Assembly (NCBI GenBank): GCA_947384285.1
Contig: CANDGI010000037.1
Coordinates: 1-32,173 of the forward strand
Direction of reading: 5' to 3'
Origin: an uncultured Lachnospiraceae bacterium
GTDB lineage: Bacteria > Bacillota > Clostridia > Lachnospirales > Lachnospiraceae
DNA: 32,173 nucleotides
The translations under genes were made by a program, and so were the position numbers. Shown piece by piece: positions 1-7,302 of the stretch (positions are counted from its first letter, which is position 1; each line of letters starts with the position of its first letter). Under the pieces are notes generated by a model. That model saw nothing but the letters and a program-made list of their open reading frames with translations. It searched no databases and had not been told where the DNA came from.

Positions 1-57
1 TGCTGCTGTTGTTTTCCTCTCTGTTGCTGCTGTTGTTTTCCTCTCTGTTGCTGCTGT
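1..57 (-). repeat. 24-bp coding tandem repeats in the anti-sigma stalk
   Basis: A 24-bp unit encoding SSNREENN is repeated at least twice, nearly without change, and continues past the window edge. It is in frame with the RsgI-like gene. Confidence 0.85.
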
Positions 58-1651
58 TCCCTTTACCAGTGCTATTTCCCTTGTTTCCATTATTATTTTG
101 GCTATTGTTTTTATTGCTGTTATCTTCTTTATCTTTGCTGCCGTTATTTTCTTTATCCTTATCCTTGCTGCCGTTGTTTTCTTTATCCTTATCCTTGCTG
201 CCGTTATTTTCTTTATCCTTGTCCTTGCTGCCGTTATTTTCTTTATCCTTGTCCTTGCTGCCGTTGTTTTCTTTATCCTTATCCTTGCTGCTGTTGTTTT
301 CTTTATCCTTATCCTTGCTCCCGTTGTTCTCTTTATCCTTCTTATCTTTTCTTCTGGATGCCCCGGCTCCCTCTTCCCGGCCTTCCGTTAAAACATCCTC
401 AATCTTATGTGGATGTTCTACTGGTTCTGCCGATGCAGGTATTTCTGGCAAGACAGAAGGATCTGCATTTTCTTGTGGCTGGACAGCAGTTTGGGTTCCT
501 GTCTCGTCCTCCTGACAAGGCTTTTCTTCCTGCCGAACATCCTGCCCAGGATTCTCGTTTTCCTCTTGAGCCTTCTGCTCCATGTCCTGCTCTTTCTGTA
601 ACCCCTGATCTGTGTCCGATTCCTTATCTGCAGGCTCTTCTGATTTCGAAACCGTCTCCTGCTCTGGCTCTGTTTTTCCCTGGTTTGACTCTGCTTCTTC
701 CTGCTCTGGCCCTGTTTTTTCCTGGCTTGACTCTGCTTCTTCCTTCTCTGGCCCTGTTTTTTCCTGGTTTGACTCTGCTTCTTCCTGTTCTGGCTCCGTC
801 TTTTCCTGAGAATCCTTTTTGCTTTCCTGTTCCTGCCGGACAAAATCCTTCCACACTTTATCTGATTCTGCTGAAAAGGTTAATCCTGCAAATGCATGCT
901 CCTGGCAGCACCGTATTAATTCTGTTACTGACATTTGCTGAACAAGCGTTTCCTCTATTCCATACTTTTCTGCAAGCTCTGTCTCCAACTGCTTTCTTCC
1001 CTGGTTCTTCGTTCCTTTTTCTCCCTGCACAAAGGCAGTCAAAACACCGCTGACTCCTATTTCCTCCAGCCTCTGGTCTATCCGTTTCCCTAACCTGCCT
1101 TCTAAATCCTTATACAAAGTTTGATCTGGCAGGCAGATTGTCACTAAGATACCGCTGTCTTCCTGTAAATAGGACTTTGCCGCCGCATCCTGGAGAAGTA
1201 AATCCAGCACATCAAACACCGATTGTTTCTTATTCCAATTTAACTGTTTGATAAATTCTTTTCCATCCTGGTTTAAACCATTCAGCCTTTTTACCTGGCA
1301 ATCTTCGTCCATGACAATCTGAACACTGGGATTAATATCCATAACCAGATAAACATCCTCCTGTTTTTTCCTGGAAATTCCAGAAACACATATTAAGAGC
1401 ACCAGCAGACAGGTACAGAAAGACATTGCATATTTCGGAAAATTTCCCCAAAACGCATCCCACGGTCCCGGGGCTTTACGTGCCTTTTCCATATCGTTGA
1501 TATTCTGGATGTCTGCACACGCTTCCTCATATTCTATTTTCACAGGCATCAGATTTTCTTTCTCCGCCCTCGCCATCACTGCTTCAAATATGCCCGGCGA
1601 GAGTTCTGAAAATCCGTCCTGCATCCTTCTTCTTATCTCCTTCTTCTTCAT
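1..1651 (-). CDS. RsgI-like membrane anti-sigma factor, 3' end off the window
   Basis: Reading on the minus strand from ATG 1651-1649, the frame stays open to the window edge, giving about 550 visible residues. Residues 1-70 are cytoplasmic and charged. A membrane segment follows at about 74-92. Just outside the membrane is the sequence YLVMDINPSVQI (101-112), typical of the RsgI extracytoplasmic (SEAL) domain. That family is known to self-cleave between Asn and Pro, here N107-P108. From about residue 280 the protein is low complexity: 14-residue QEKTGPEQEEAESN repeats, then 10-residue KDKDKENNGS repeats, then 8-residue SSNREENN repeats. The start overlaps the upstream sigma gene by an ATGA, so the two are translationally coupled. 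I infer that it holds the sigma factor at the membrane and releases it after proteolysis. The C-terminal output or sensor domain is not visible. Confidence 0.85.
   Translation of the reverse strand, partial: MKKKEIRRRMQDGFSELSPGIFEAVMARAEKENLMPVKIEYEEACADIQNINDMEKARKAPGPWDAFWGNFPKYAMSFCTCLLVLLICVSGISRKKQEDVYLVMDINPSVQIVMDEDCQVKRLNGLNQDGKEFIKQLNWNKKQSVFDVLDLLLQDAAAKSYLQEDSGILVTICLPDQTLYKDLEGRLGKRIDQRLEEIGVSGVLTAFVQGEKGTKNQGRKQLETELAEKYGIEETLVQQMSVTELIRCCQEHAFAGLTFSAESDKVWKDFVRQEQESKKDSQEKTEPEQEEAESNQEKTGPEKEEAESSQEKTGPEQEEAESNQGKTEPEQETVSKSEEPADKESDTDQGLQKEQDMEQKAQEENENPGQDVRQEEKPCQEDETGTQTAVQPQENADPSVLPEIPASAEPVEHPHKIEDVLTEGREEGAGASRRKDKKDKENNGSKDKDKENNSSKDKDKENNGSKDKDKENNGSKDKDKENNGSKDKDKENNGSKDKDKENNGSKDKEDNSNKNNSQNNNGNKGNSTGKGNSSNREENNSSNREENNSS
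126..350 (-). repeat. 30-bp coding tandem repeats (KDKDKENNGS)
   Basis: Roughly seven copies of a 30-bp unit encode a strongly charged, Asn-rich 10-residue repeat. Copies differ mostly at silent positions (for example CTTATCCTT or CTTGTCCTT on the plus strand). The near identity of the copies suggests recent expansion or contraction by slippage. Confidence 0.85.
669..806 (-). repeat. 42-bp coding tandem repeats (QEKTGPEQEEAESN)
   Basis: About three and a half copies of a 42-bp unit encode a Glu/Gln-rich 14-residue repeat in the extracellular part of the RsgI-like protein. The final copy drifts into unrepeated Glu-rich sequence. Confidence 0.8.
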
Positions 1652-2202
1652 ACCGGCCGCCTCTCACTAAATTCCTTCTGCAACTTCCGAATTCCTCTAT
1701 GATACCGGGCAAGCACCGTCCCCAATGGCATGCCCAGTATCTCTGCAATTTCTTTGTGTTTCAGACCGCTTATATCATGCATAATAATCAGATTTCTATC
1801 TTCCATTGGAAGAATTTCAAACATCTTTTCCAAAATCATCCGATTATCTACATTTGTCATATCTTCAAATCCCAATTCATTTTCTACATCTTCATAATTC
1901 AAATTTTCCAGGCGTTCTTTTCTGCATTTCGACAAAAAAAGATTTTTGGCAATTTTCATCATCCAGGCCATGGGATTTCCCTGATCCTGATATAAATCAC
2001 ATTTCTTTAAAATTTGTATGAAAGTATCCTGCAATAAATCCTGCGCATCTTCGCGATTCAGGGTATAGGAAAGCAGGAATGCGTAGAGCGGCGTGTATGC
2101 TAACTCATACAGCTCCCGGAACGCATCCTGATCGCCGAAACGAATCCGTTCAAACAGTTGTTTCTCGATATAAACTTTTCGCTTCGGAGCGGCTTCCTGC
2201 AT
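1648..2202 (-). CDS. ECF-type RNA polymerase sigma factor
   Basis: This 184-residue protein has the two sigma-70 domains of an extracytoplasmic-function sigma factor. Region 2 spans about residues 14-90 (DAFRELYELAYTPLYAFLL, then the DAQDLLQDTFIQ motif). Region 4 spans about 125-180, with GLKHKEIAEILGMPLGTVLARYHRG as its helix-turn-helix. The length is normal for the family. The gene lies 67 bp after a secreted-protein gene, and its TGA overlaps the ATG of the RsgI-like gene, the standard sigma/anti-sigma arrangement. It differs from classical SigI, which is the usual RsgI partner, because it has a recognisable region 4. It probably directs polymerase to envelope-stress or surface-protein promoters, including possibly the one upstream of this operon. 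Confidence 0.9.
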   Translation of the reverse strand: MQEAAPKRKVYIEKQLFERIRFGDQDAFRELYELAYTPLYAFLLSYTLNREDAQDLLQDTFIQILKKCDLYQDQGNPMAWMMKIAKNLFLSKCRKERLENLNYEDVENELGFEDMTNVDNRMILEKMFEILPMEDRNLIIMHDISGLKHKEIAEILGMPLGTVLARYHRGIRKLQKEFSERRPV

Positions 2203-2269
2203 CCAAATACCCCTTTCGTCCTGTATCTTATGTCACTTAAAACTTCTCACATCCAGTCTTGGCCAAAAA

Positions 2270-3034
2270 TTATTTTACAGTCACTGTCCTGGTGATAGAG
2301 CCAAAATTTTTCTCTTTTTTGGTCTTAACCCCATTGATGGTAATGGTATATTTTTCACCTTTTTTCATGCCGGTAATCTGAACTTTAATATTTCCTTTTG
2401 CTTTCTTTACAATTTTAGCTGGGCATACGCTGCCTTTGGAATCCTTTACTTCAACGGAAGCATCTTTGTAATAAGCAGCTGAGTTCATTTTCAAGGTTAC
2501 GAAATTTTTCCCTGATACAGATACCTTGCCAACCTTGGTCTGGGTTTTCATTCCCTTAGCTGTGAAAACCTTCTTCACGGCAACGGCTTCTGTAGAATCT
2601 TTTCCGAGAATTCCTTCGATTGACAATATGTACTTCTGATCCTTTACCAGTCCGCTTACGGTAACTGTCAAAAGGCTTTTGTTTTTCTTTGTAATTCTGC
2701 AGGGAATCTCCTTGCCGCTTTCGTCGGTAATCACTGCCTTCAATGCATCTGTATAAGTTACTTTCTGCTTAAAGGAAATATTTACCTTGCCAGAAGAGGT
2801 ACAAGTTACTTTCCCAACTTCCTGTGCTTTTGCCTTATTGGTCTTTTTGCTATCGGTACTATTCTCCTGGCCGCTGGGCTTGCTTGTTCCTTCAGGCTTC
2901 TTTGCCTTTGCCTCTGCAGACACTTCTACCGTGTTCCCATCTGCCTGATTGGGCGCTGCCATTACCGGGGTTCCAACCACCATGCTCAATGCCAATACTC
3001 CTGCTGCGAATCCTTTTACATAATTTCTTTTCAT
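2270..3034 (-). CDS. Secreted protein with two beta-sandwich-like repeats
   Basis: The 254-residue product starts with a typical signal peptide (KRNYVKGFAAGVLALSMVVG, cleavage after about VMAA). A Lys/Ser/Glu-rich linker covers about residues 30-70. Two related domains follow, at about 71-160 and 165-254. Each begins VGKV and contains a YT(I/L)(T/S)I-G strand, as in bacterial Ig-like or SbsA-like surface modules. No catalytic motif is seen. An AAAGGAGGTAA ribosome-binding site lies just upstream of the ATG. The gene is first in line before the ECF sigma and RsgI-like genes, so I infer it is an envelope protein of that regulon or a ligand for the anti-sigma stalk. The exact family is not recognised. 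Confidence 0.75.
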   Translation of the reverse strand: MKRNYVKGFAAGVLALSMVVGTPVMAAPNQADGNTVEVSAEAKAKKPEGTSKPSGQENSTDSKKTNKAKAQEVGKVTCTSSGKVNISFKQKVTYTDALKAVITDESGKEIPCRITKKNKSLLTVTVSGLVKDQKYILSIEGILGKDSTEAVAVKKVFTAKGMKTQTKVGKVSVSGKNFVTLKMNSAAYYKDASVEVKDSKGSVCPAKIVKKAKGNIKVQITGMKKGEKYTITINGVKTKKEKNFGSITRTVTVK

Positions 3035-3076
3035 AAAAAATTACCTCCTTTTGTTTTGTTCTTGTTGTTACTAAGA

Positions 3077-3104
3077 AAACGCAAAAGGAAGTAATTTTAT
3101 TGCA
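3077..3104 (-). promoter_or_regulatory. Candidate ECF-type promoter of the sigma/anti-sigma operon
   Basis: On the minus strand, TGCAAT (3104-3099) and GCGTTT (3082-3077) are separated by 16 bp. This resembles the ECF consensus of a -35 AAC-like box and a -10 CGT box. It would start transcription about 35 nt before the secreted-protein ATG. No good sigma-A promoter was seen in the same gap. Autoregulation is an inference. Confidence 0.35.
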
Positions 3105-3209
3105 TAAAATAAAAAACTTTTTATTTTTTTCCAGCCTTGCCATAAACCTCATTCTTTACGATTGCTGCATCCGCTTTGTTCCCTCATTTCCATCCACCAG
3201 AGCTTTGTT

Positions 3210-4031
3210 CTATGTGTCCCTGCCTGTCTTTGGAAGTTCTTCTAATGTTTTAAAGATATAACCCATCTCCTCCCATTTTGTTAAAAGCTCATCCAGAATT
3301 TCCCCATTTGTCTTGGACGTATTATGTAACAGCACAACGGCACCCGGATGCACCCGTTTCAGCAGTTTATCAAAAGCCTCCGCATGGGTGGGCTGGCTGT
3401 CCTGGTTCCAGTCCACATAGGCAAGGCTCCAAAAAATCGTCTGATATCCCAGATCCTTGGCAAGCTGCAGGCTGGATCTGCTGTACTTTCCCTGGGGCGG
3501 ACGGTAATACTTCTTCATGGGCGTTCCCGAAATCTGCTGATACAATGCTTCCAGCTCCCCAAGCTCCTTGGTAAATTCCTCCTTGCCCATGTTTGACATA
3601 TCCGGGTGGTGATAGCTGTGGTTCCCTACAATATGCCCCTCCTCTATCATACGTTTCACCAAATCCGGGCTGGTTTCCAGATAATTCCCTACCACAAAAA
3701 AAGCTGCCTTGGCATTGTGCTTTTTCAGTGCATCTAAGATTGCGGGCGTATTTCCATTCTCATATCCGCAGTCAAAGGTGAGATACAGAACTTTCTCCTG
3801 GGTATCCTCTGCATAATAGGCGTTGTATTTTTCCATTTCCTGAATGCTGGCGTTGGCTGCCGGAAGCTTTCCCTCCTCCTGAAAGCTCAGTCCCCAGTTT
3901 TCCTCTGCATCCGTCTGGATGGCTGAACTTATGGCAGGTGTAATCTGGGCTGCCAGCCGTCCCAGGACAAAGGAACCGGCAAACAGAACAAAGAGAGCCA
4001 GGCACGATGATATTTTTATTTTCCGCAACAC
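3210..4031 (-). CDS. PdaA-like polysaccharide (peptidoglycan) deacetylase
   Basis: This is a carbohydrate esterase family 4 protein. The start chosen is GTG 4031-4029, five bases after GGAG, giving 273 residues; a longer frame to an ATG at 4124 has no ribosome-binding site. An N-terminal membrane anchor or signal covers about residues 8-28. The catalytic domain begins near 80 with LTFDCGYENGNT, and GNHSYHHP follows at about 137-144. RPPQGKYS and LLHN are the later conserved motifs. The usual second Asp of the TFDDG metal motif is Cys (D87-C88), as B. subtilis PdaA also departs from Asp there (Asn, as I recall). PdaA makes muramic delta-lactam in spore cortex, so this hints at a spore former. 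It stands alone between the mscS gene and the sigma operon. Confidence 0.88.
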   Translation of the reverse strand: MLRKIKISSCLALFVLFAGSFVLGRLAAQITPAISSAIQTDAEENWGLSFQEEGKLPAANASIQEMEKYNAYYAEDTQEKVLYLTFDCGYENGNTPAILDALKKHNAKAAFFVVGNYLETSPDLVKRMIEEGHIVGNHSYHHPDMSNMGKEEFTKELGELEALYQQISGTPMKKYYRPPQGKYSRSSLQLAKDLGYQTIFWSLAYVDWNQDSQPTHAEAFDKLLKRVHPGAVVLLHNTSKTNGEILDELLTKWEEMGYIFKTLEELPKTGRDT

Positions 4032-4161
4032 AATAACTCCTTTTCCACTCTTACATAGCAGGTAACTGCAAAACTTCCAGCCTGTGTCATCTATGTTTTG
4101 CAATTGCCTATTGATATAGAGCAAATTTCTTTTATTACATTATATTGGCGCGGAAGGTTTT

Positions 4162-4941
4162 TCATGCCTGATTATGTATTGTTACCGTCTGGTATGGAAT
4201 CTCTATGCCATTCTTTTTAAATTCTTTTACCAATGAAGCCCTGATATCGCTGCATGCCTTAAAGCTGTCATTTAAGTTCCGTGTCCAAATGGTAGTTTTT
4301 AAGGTGACGCCGTCCGCCACGAAGCTGCTTACTGTGACGCTGCTCTTATCGTTGTCTATGGTCAGCGCATGGTCTGTGCAGATTTCCTTCATAATATATA
4401 TGGCTTTCTCAATATCGGCATCATAGGAAACAACTACCTCGATGAAATTCCCTACATTTTCCGTATAATTTGTGTTTATGATAACGGCTGAATCCATGAT
4501 GGAATTGGGAACGATACAGCATTCCCCGTTAAACTGCCGGATAACCGTATGGCGTATGGTTACATCGCTTACCATCCCTTCCGCTATCACTGTGCCCCCT
4601 TGGAGAACCCTTATTTTCTCATTTACATTATAGGGCTTGGAGGCGGATACTGAAATTCCGCTTATCACATTTGCCAAGGCCTGCTGGGCGGCGAAGGTTG
4701 CGATTGCCACAATCAAGGTACCGCTTTGCAGCAAAGCCTTACTGATATCTTTCGTTATGTCAAACTGCTGGACCAGGCTGTAAATAATCACCACATCAAC
4801 AAATACATTGATTGCGCTTTTTAAAAAACGAAGATGGATTGCATTTGTCTTCTTTGACACAAGGCGGTAACACAGATTTACCAGCTGGTTCAATCCCAGC
4901 CCGACCCCTACAAATAATGCGATTTTTAATAAATAATGCAT
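4162..4941 (-). CDS. MscS-family small-conductance mechanosensitive channel
   Basis: The 259-residue membrane protein has two N-terminal transmembrane helices (about 3-23 and 43-62). The pore helix follows, GTLIVAIATFAAQQALANVISG (about 74-95), then the MscS beta domain (KPYNVNEKIRV...GMVSDVTIRHTVIRQFNGE...VPNSIM) and a C-terminal alpha/beta domain. The Gly/Ala-rich pore helix and the VPN motif are diagnostic. It acts in the cytoplasmic membrane and releases solutes on hypo-osmotic shock. The ATG has a strong GAAGGAGGAA site. Its leader sequence is shared with another position in the window (see the leader repeat entries). It appears monocistronic. Confidence 0.9.
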   Translation of the reverse strand: MHYLLKIALFVGVGLGLNQLVNLCYRLVSKKTNAIHLRFLKSAINVFVDVVIIYSLVQQFDITKDISKALLQSGTLIVAIATFAAQQALANVISGISVSASKPYNVNEKIRVLQGGTVIAEGMVSDVTIRHTVIRQFNGECCIVPNSIMDSAVIINTNYTENVGNFIEVVVSYDADIEKAIYIMKEICTDHALTIDNDKSSVTVSSFVADGVTLKTTIWTRNLNDSFKACSDIRASLVKEFKKNGIEIPYQTVTIHNQA

Positions 4942-5020
4942 ATCTTCCTCCTTCTCAATGTAAGGCCCCCTCCTCTTCGCTCCGGCGGCAGGCCGTCCGA
5001 AGGCATTTCTATCATGCTTC
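4942..5020 (-). repeat. Leader-like repeat, copy A (upstream of the mscS-family gene)
   Basis: Read on the minus strand, this stretch aligns with 27521-27597. Both contain GAATGCCTTC or AATGCCTTC, then TGCCGCCGGA, then GGGGC, then CATTG and a GGAGGA ribosome-binding site next to an ATG. The shared block includes a GC-rich hairpin (CCGGC/GCCGG type). It is either a mobile leader repeat or a conserved 5' regulatory RNA. Confidence 0.55.
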
Positions 5021-5157
5021 GCATCCGCCTTCTTCCTATGACATTGTTCTTACAGCAATTCAGCCTCCCTCTTTGTTATGCTTTTCTCAGGCAAACCCTT
5101 GCTGTCCCACCCCCTATTGTAGTGAACATACATCCCCTGGTCAAGACTAAAGTTTGA

Positions 5158-5186
5158 TTGCAGAGCACCCCCTGCCATGGTATAAT
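5158..5186 (+). promoter_or_regulatory. Sigma-A promoter upstream of the SGNH lipoprotein gene
   Basis: TTGCAG (5158-5163) and a perfect TATAAT (5181-5186) are spaced 17 bp apart, with a TG extension just before the -10 box. It points toward the lipoprotein gene at 5294. Confidence 0.7.
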
Positions 5187-5249
5187 ATCAAAAGATATGA
5201 TACGCGCCGAAGTGCGCATGTGCGGCCATACTATTTCACGGAGTGGCTA

Positions 5250-5258
5250 TGGTATAAT
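5250..5258 (+). promoter_or_regulatory. Second extended -10 promoter of the lipoprotein gene
   Basis: A second TATAAT at 5253-5258 is preceded by TGG, giving an extended -10 box without a recognisable -35. It would start transcription about 30 bp before the ATG. A short GCGC-CGAAGT-GCGC hairpin lies between the two promoters. Confidence 0.45.
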
Positions 5259-5293
5259 GTACAAGCATAAATTCAAGAAAGGAAGGCTAACCT

Positions 5294-6355
5294 ATGAATG
5301 AAACATCTTTCCATCAAAACAGAAACGCCCGCAGGAGGCATTGGAAAAAAACAGGAAAAACCGCATGCTGCTTTTTGCTGGTCCTGGCTTTACTCCTTAG
5401 CGGCTGTTCCTCACCTTTTTCCAAGGAAGAAAATGCCCCTTCCACTGAAACGCCAACCGCTGACGAAGTGCCAGAGGTTACTGAAAGCCCTGCCGCCGAC
5501 GATGCATCAGATGATTCTGAAACTTCTGCCGCTGACGATGCGCAAGATGCCGCTGAACCCCCGGTCGCTGACGATGCACCAGACGCCGCTGAACCCCCTG
5601 CCGTTGACGATGCGCAGGCATCCGCAGATACTGAGGGGGATTTCGATTTCAACCAGCCCCTGGACTTAAAAGCACCGGAACCAGCGGCAGGGGAAGCTCC
5701 TCGTATCCTGTTTGTAGGCAACAGCCACACCTATACCAACGATCTGCCCGTCCTTTTCTCTGAGGTGGCAGCGGCCATGGGTCATCCAAGCGATGTGCAT
5801 GAAGTTACCGAAGGAATGTATACCTTGACACAGTTTGCAGATGATACCGATGCGCTGGGCGCTATCGTGAATCAGAAGCTTACCGAAGAAACCTGGGATT
5901 TCGTAATTATACAAGAAAATACCAATGATGCATTTTCTTTCCCAGAAGAAAATATGCTTCCCGCAGCTGCTTCCCTGAATGAAAAAATCCAGGCAGCTGG
6001 CGGGCAGACTGCCCTTCTCATGACCTGGACGCCCAAAGAAGGCGCAGGCATTATCGGGCCGGAATACGTCCAGTCCGTTCTTGCAAAGAACACAATTGCC
6101 GTCTCCAAAGAGCTTGACAGCCTTCTAATCCCAGGCGGTGTTGCATTTATGCGCTGCCTGGAGCAATATCCGCAGATTGAGCTATGGGATGAGGACGGGA
6201 TGCACCCATCCCTGGAAGGCTCTTACCTTGCCGCATGCATTGCGTACGCAGTGATTTTCCAGGAATCTCCGGCAGGCTGCACTTATACCGCAGGACTGGA
6301 AGGGGAAACCTCAGCCATCCTGCAGGAGCTGGCCGCTGGGTTTCTTGCAGGGTAA
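5294..6355 (+). CDS. Lipoprotein with SGNH/GDSL-hydrolase-like domain
   Basis: The 353-residue protein has a basic N-terminus, a hydrophobic segment and a lipobox LLLSGC (Cys at about 38), so it should be a membrane-anchored lipoprotein. Residues 45-115 are an acidic Ala/Asp/Glu/Pro linker built from degenerate 12-residue units such as VADDAPDAAEPP (36-bp DNA repeats). The domain from about 135 begins RILFVGNSHTYTNDLP, with the catalytic Ser of SGNH hydrolases in GNSHT. Near the end, DEDGMHPSLEGSYLAA supplies the Asp and His of the triad. The substrate is unknown; surface glycan or acyl ester cleavage is plausible. The ATG has an AAAGGAAGG site, two promoters lie upstream and a strong terminator follows. 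Confidence 0.8.
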   Translation: MNETSFHQNRNARRRHWKKTGKTACCFLLVLALLLSGCSSPFSKEENAPSTETPTADEVPEVTESPAADDASDDSETSAADDAQDAAEPPVADDAPDAAEPPAVDDAQASADTEGDFDFNQPLDLKAPEPAAGEAPRILFVGNSHTYTNDLPVLFSEVAAAMGHPSDVHEVTEGMYTLTQFADDTDALGAIVNQKLTEETWDFVIIQENTNDAFSFPEENMLPAAASLNEKIQAAGGQTALLMTWTPKEGAGIIGPEYVQSVLAKNTIAVSKELDSLLIPGGVAFMRCLEQYPQIELWDEDGMHPSLEGSYLAACIAYAVIFQESPAGCTYTAGLEGETSAILQELAAGFLAG

Positions 6356-6416
6356 TTACCATGAAAGCTAAAACTTCCATAGCAATGACGCATTAATTTC
6401 GAAGTAATAGATGTAC

Positions 6417-6462
6417 AAAAAAGGGAAGTATCGCCAGCTGCAGCCAAACATACTTCCCTTTT
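6417..6462. terminator. Bidirectional rho-independent terminator
   Basis: The arms AAAAGGGAAGTAT (about 6419-6431) and ATACTTCCCTTTT (6450-6462) form a long perfect stem with an 18-nt loop. A-rich and T-rich flanks let it work on both strands. It ends the lipoprotein transcript. Confidence 0.85.
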
Positions 6463-6469
6463 CTTAAAA

Positions 6470-6865
6470 ATTTTTTATTTCCACATCAAATTCATTGCTT
6501 TATTCTTCCCTGTTTCTTTTTCAAAACAAAATCCATAGGTTATGTAAAACATTTGTTTTCTTATCTGCCAAATCAATGTGGATGGTCTGAATCAAACCTT
6601 ATTTTTGATGGTTTCAAATTATTCCCATTCACTGCATGTTTATAAAAACCAATCCTTTTTCTAAAATTACTGGAGATACTTGGAAAAACATGGAAAAAGG
6701 AAGAAGAACTGTCTTATATTGAAAGGCTGTAATATGCCATTGGCTGCCTCTTAAATTATTGAGCAGTTCAGGGGCTATTGTCAGTAATTATAAGACTTTG
6801 CACCGCAAAAGCTTATGGGAAGTTTGAGTTATCTATATTATACCCATCTGGCAGCTAAGATGGAC
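6470..6865. other. Intergenic stretch with no recognised feature
   Basis: About 390 bp of AT-rich sequence lies between the terminator and the vsr stop codon. I see no convincing frame, ribosome-binding site, RNA gene or repeat here. It may be decayed sequence like its right-hand neighbourhood. Confidence 0.5.
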
Positions 6866-7300
6866 TCAGGTTTCCAGCAATCTTTCATCCCAAATTGCCT
6901 CCTCAATCACTTTTACACATTCTTCTACGTTGTCAGAAATATCCTTTCCCCAAAACCGAATAACGGTCCAGCCCTCAAACAAAAGCCTCTTATTTATCTC
7001 ATCGTCACGCTCACGGTTTCTTGCAATTTTACTTACCCAGTACTGGCTGTTATTTCCTTTCTCCAATCTGGGTTTTAAAACCTCCCAATCCTTCCCATGA
7101 AAAAATTCGCTATCGCAAAAAATTGCAATCTTGTATTTTGTCAAAACAATATCCGGTTTTCCCGGAAGCTTATTATAGTTTTTACGATAACGGAATCCCT
7201 TTTCCCATAAAGCTTTCCGCAGTTTCACTTCGATGCTTGTATCTTTTCCCTTTATACGCTGCATATTTTTCCTACGTTGTTCCTGGGTCAGGTTATCCAT
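6866..7300 (-). CDS. vsr: Very short patch repair (Vsr) endonuclease
   Basis: The start chosen is ATG 7300-7298, with AAGGAG seven bases upstream, giving 144 residues, close to the normal Vsr length. NLTQEQRRKNMQRIKGKDTS is the family's N-terminal signature. LPGKPDIVLTKYKIAIF carries the catalytic Asp, and SKIARNRERDDEINKRLL and GWTVIRFWG follow. The usual HGCFWH zinc/active-site segment is replaced by CDSEFFHGKDW, a variant known in this superfamily. Vsr nicks T:G mismatches left by 5-methylcytosine deamination and normally sits beside a cytosine methyltransferase. Here only the tail of such a methyltransferase survives immediately upstream, so this gene appears to be orphaned. It is probably coupled to the preceding broken frame, which stops two bases before it. 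Confidence 0.85.
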   Translation of the reverse strand: MDNLTQEQRRKNMQRIKGKDTSIEVKLRKALWEKGFRYRKNYNKLPGKPDIVLTKYKIAIFCDSEFFHGKDWEVLKPRLEKGNNSQYWVSKIARNRERDDEINKRLLFEGWTVIRFWGKDISDNVEECVKVIEEAIWDERLLET

Positions 7301-7302
7301 AC

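Noticed and set aside
1-350. Regular short repeats as a CRISPR array
   Set aside because: The units are adjacent without spacers and encode in-frame 8- and 10-residue protein repeats of the RsgI-like gene.
358-1053. Long Leu/Pro/Phe-rich plus-strand frame
   Set aside because: It is the antisense of the repetitive, Glu/Gln-rich part of the anti-sigma gene and has no ribosome-binding site.
4032-4124. Longer N-terminus for the polysaccharide deacetylase
   Set aside because: The extra 31 residues have no upstream ribosome-binding site and push the signal/anchor segment inward; the GTG at 4031 has ideal spacing from GGAG.
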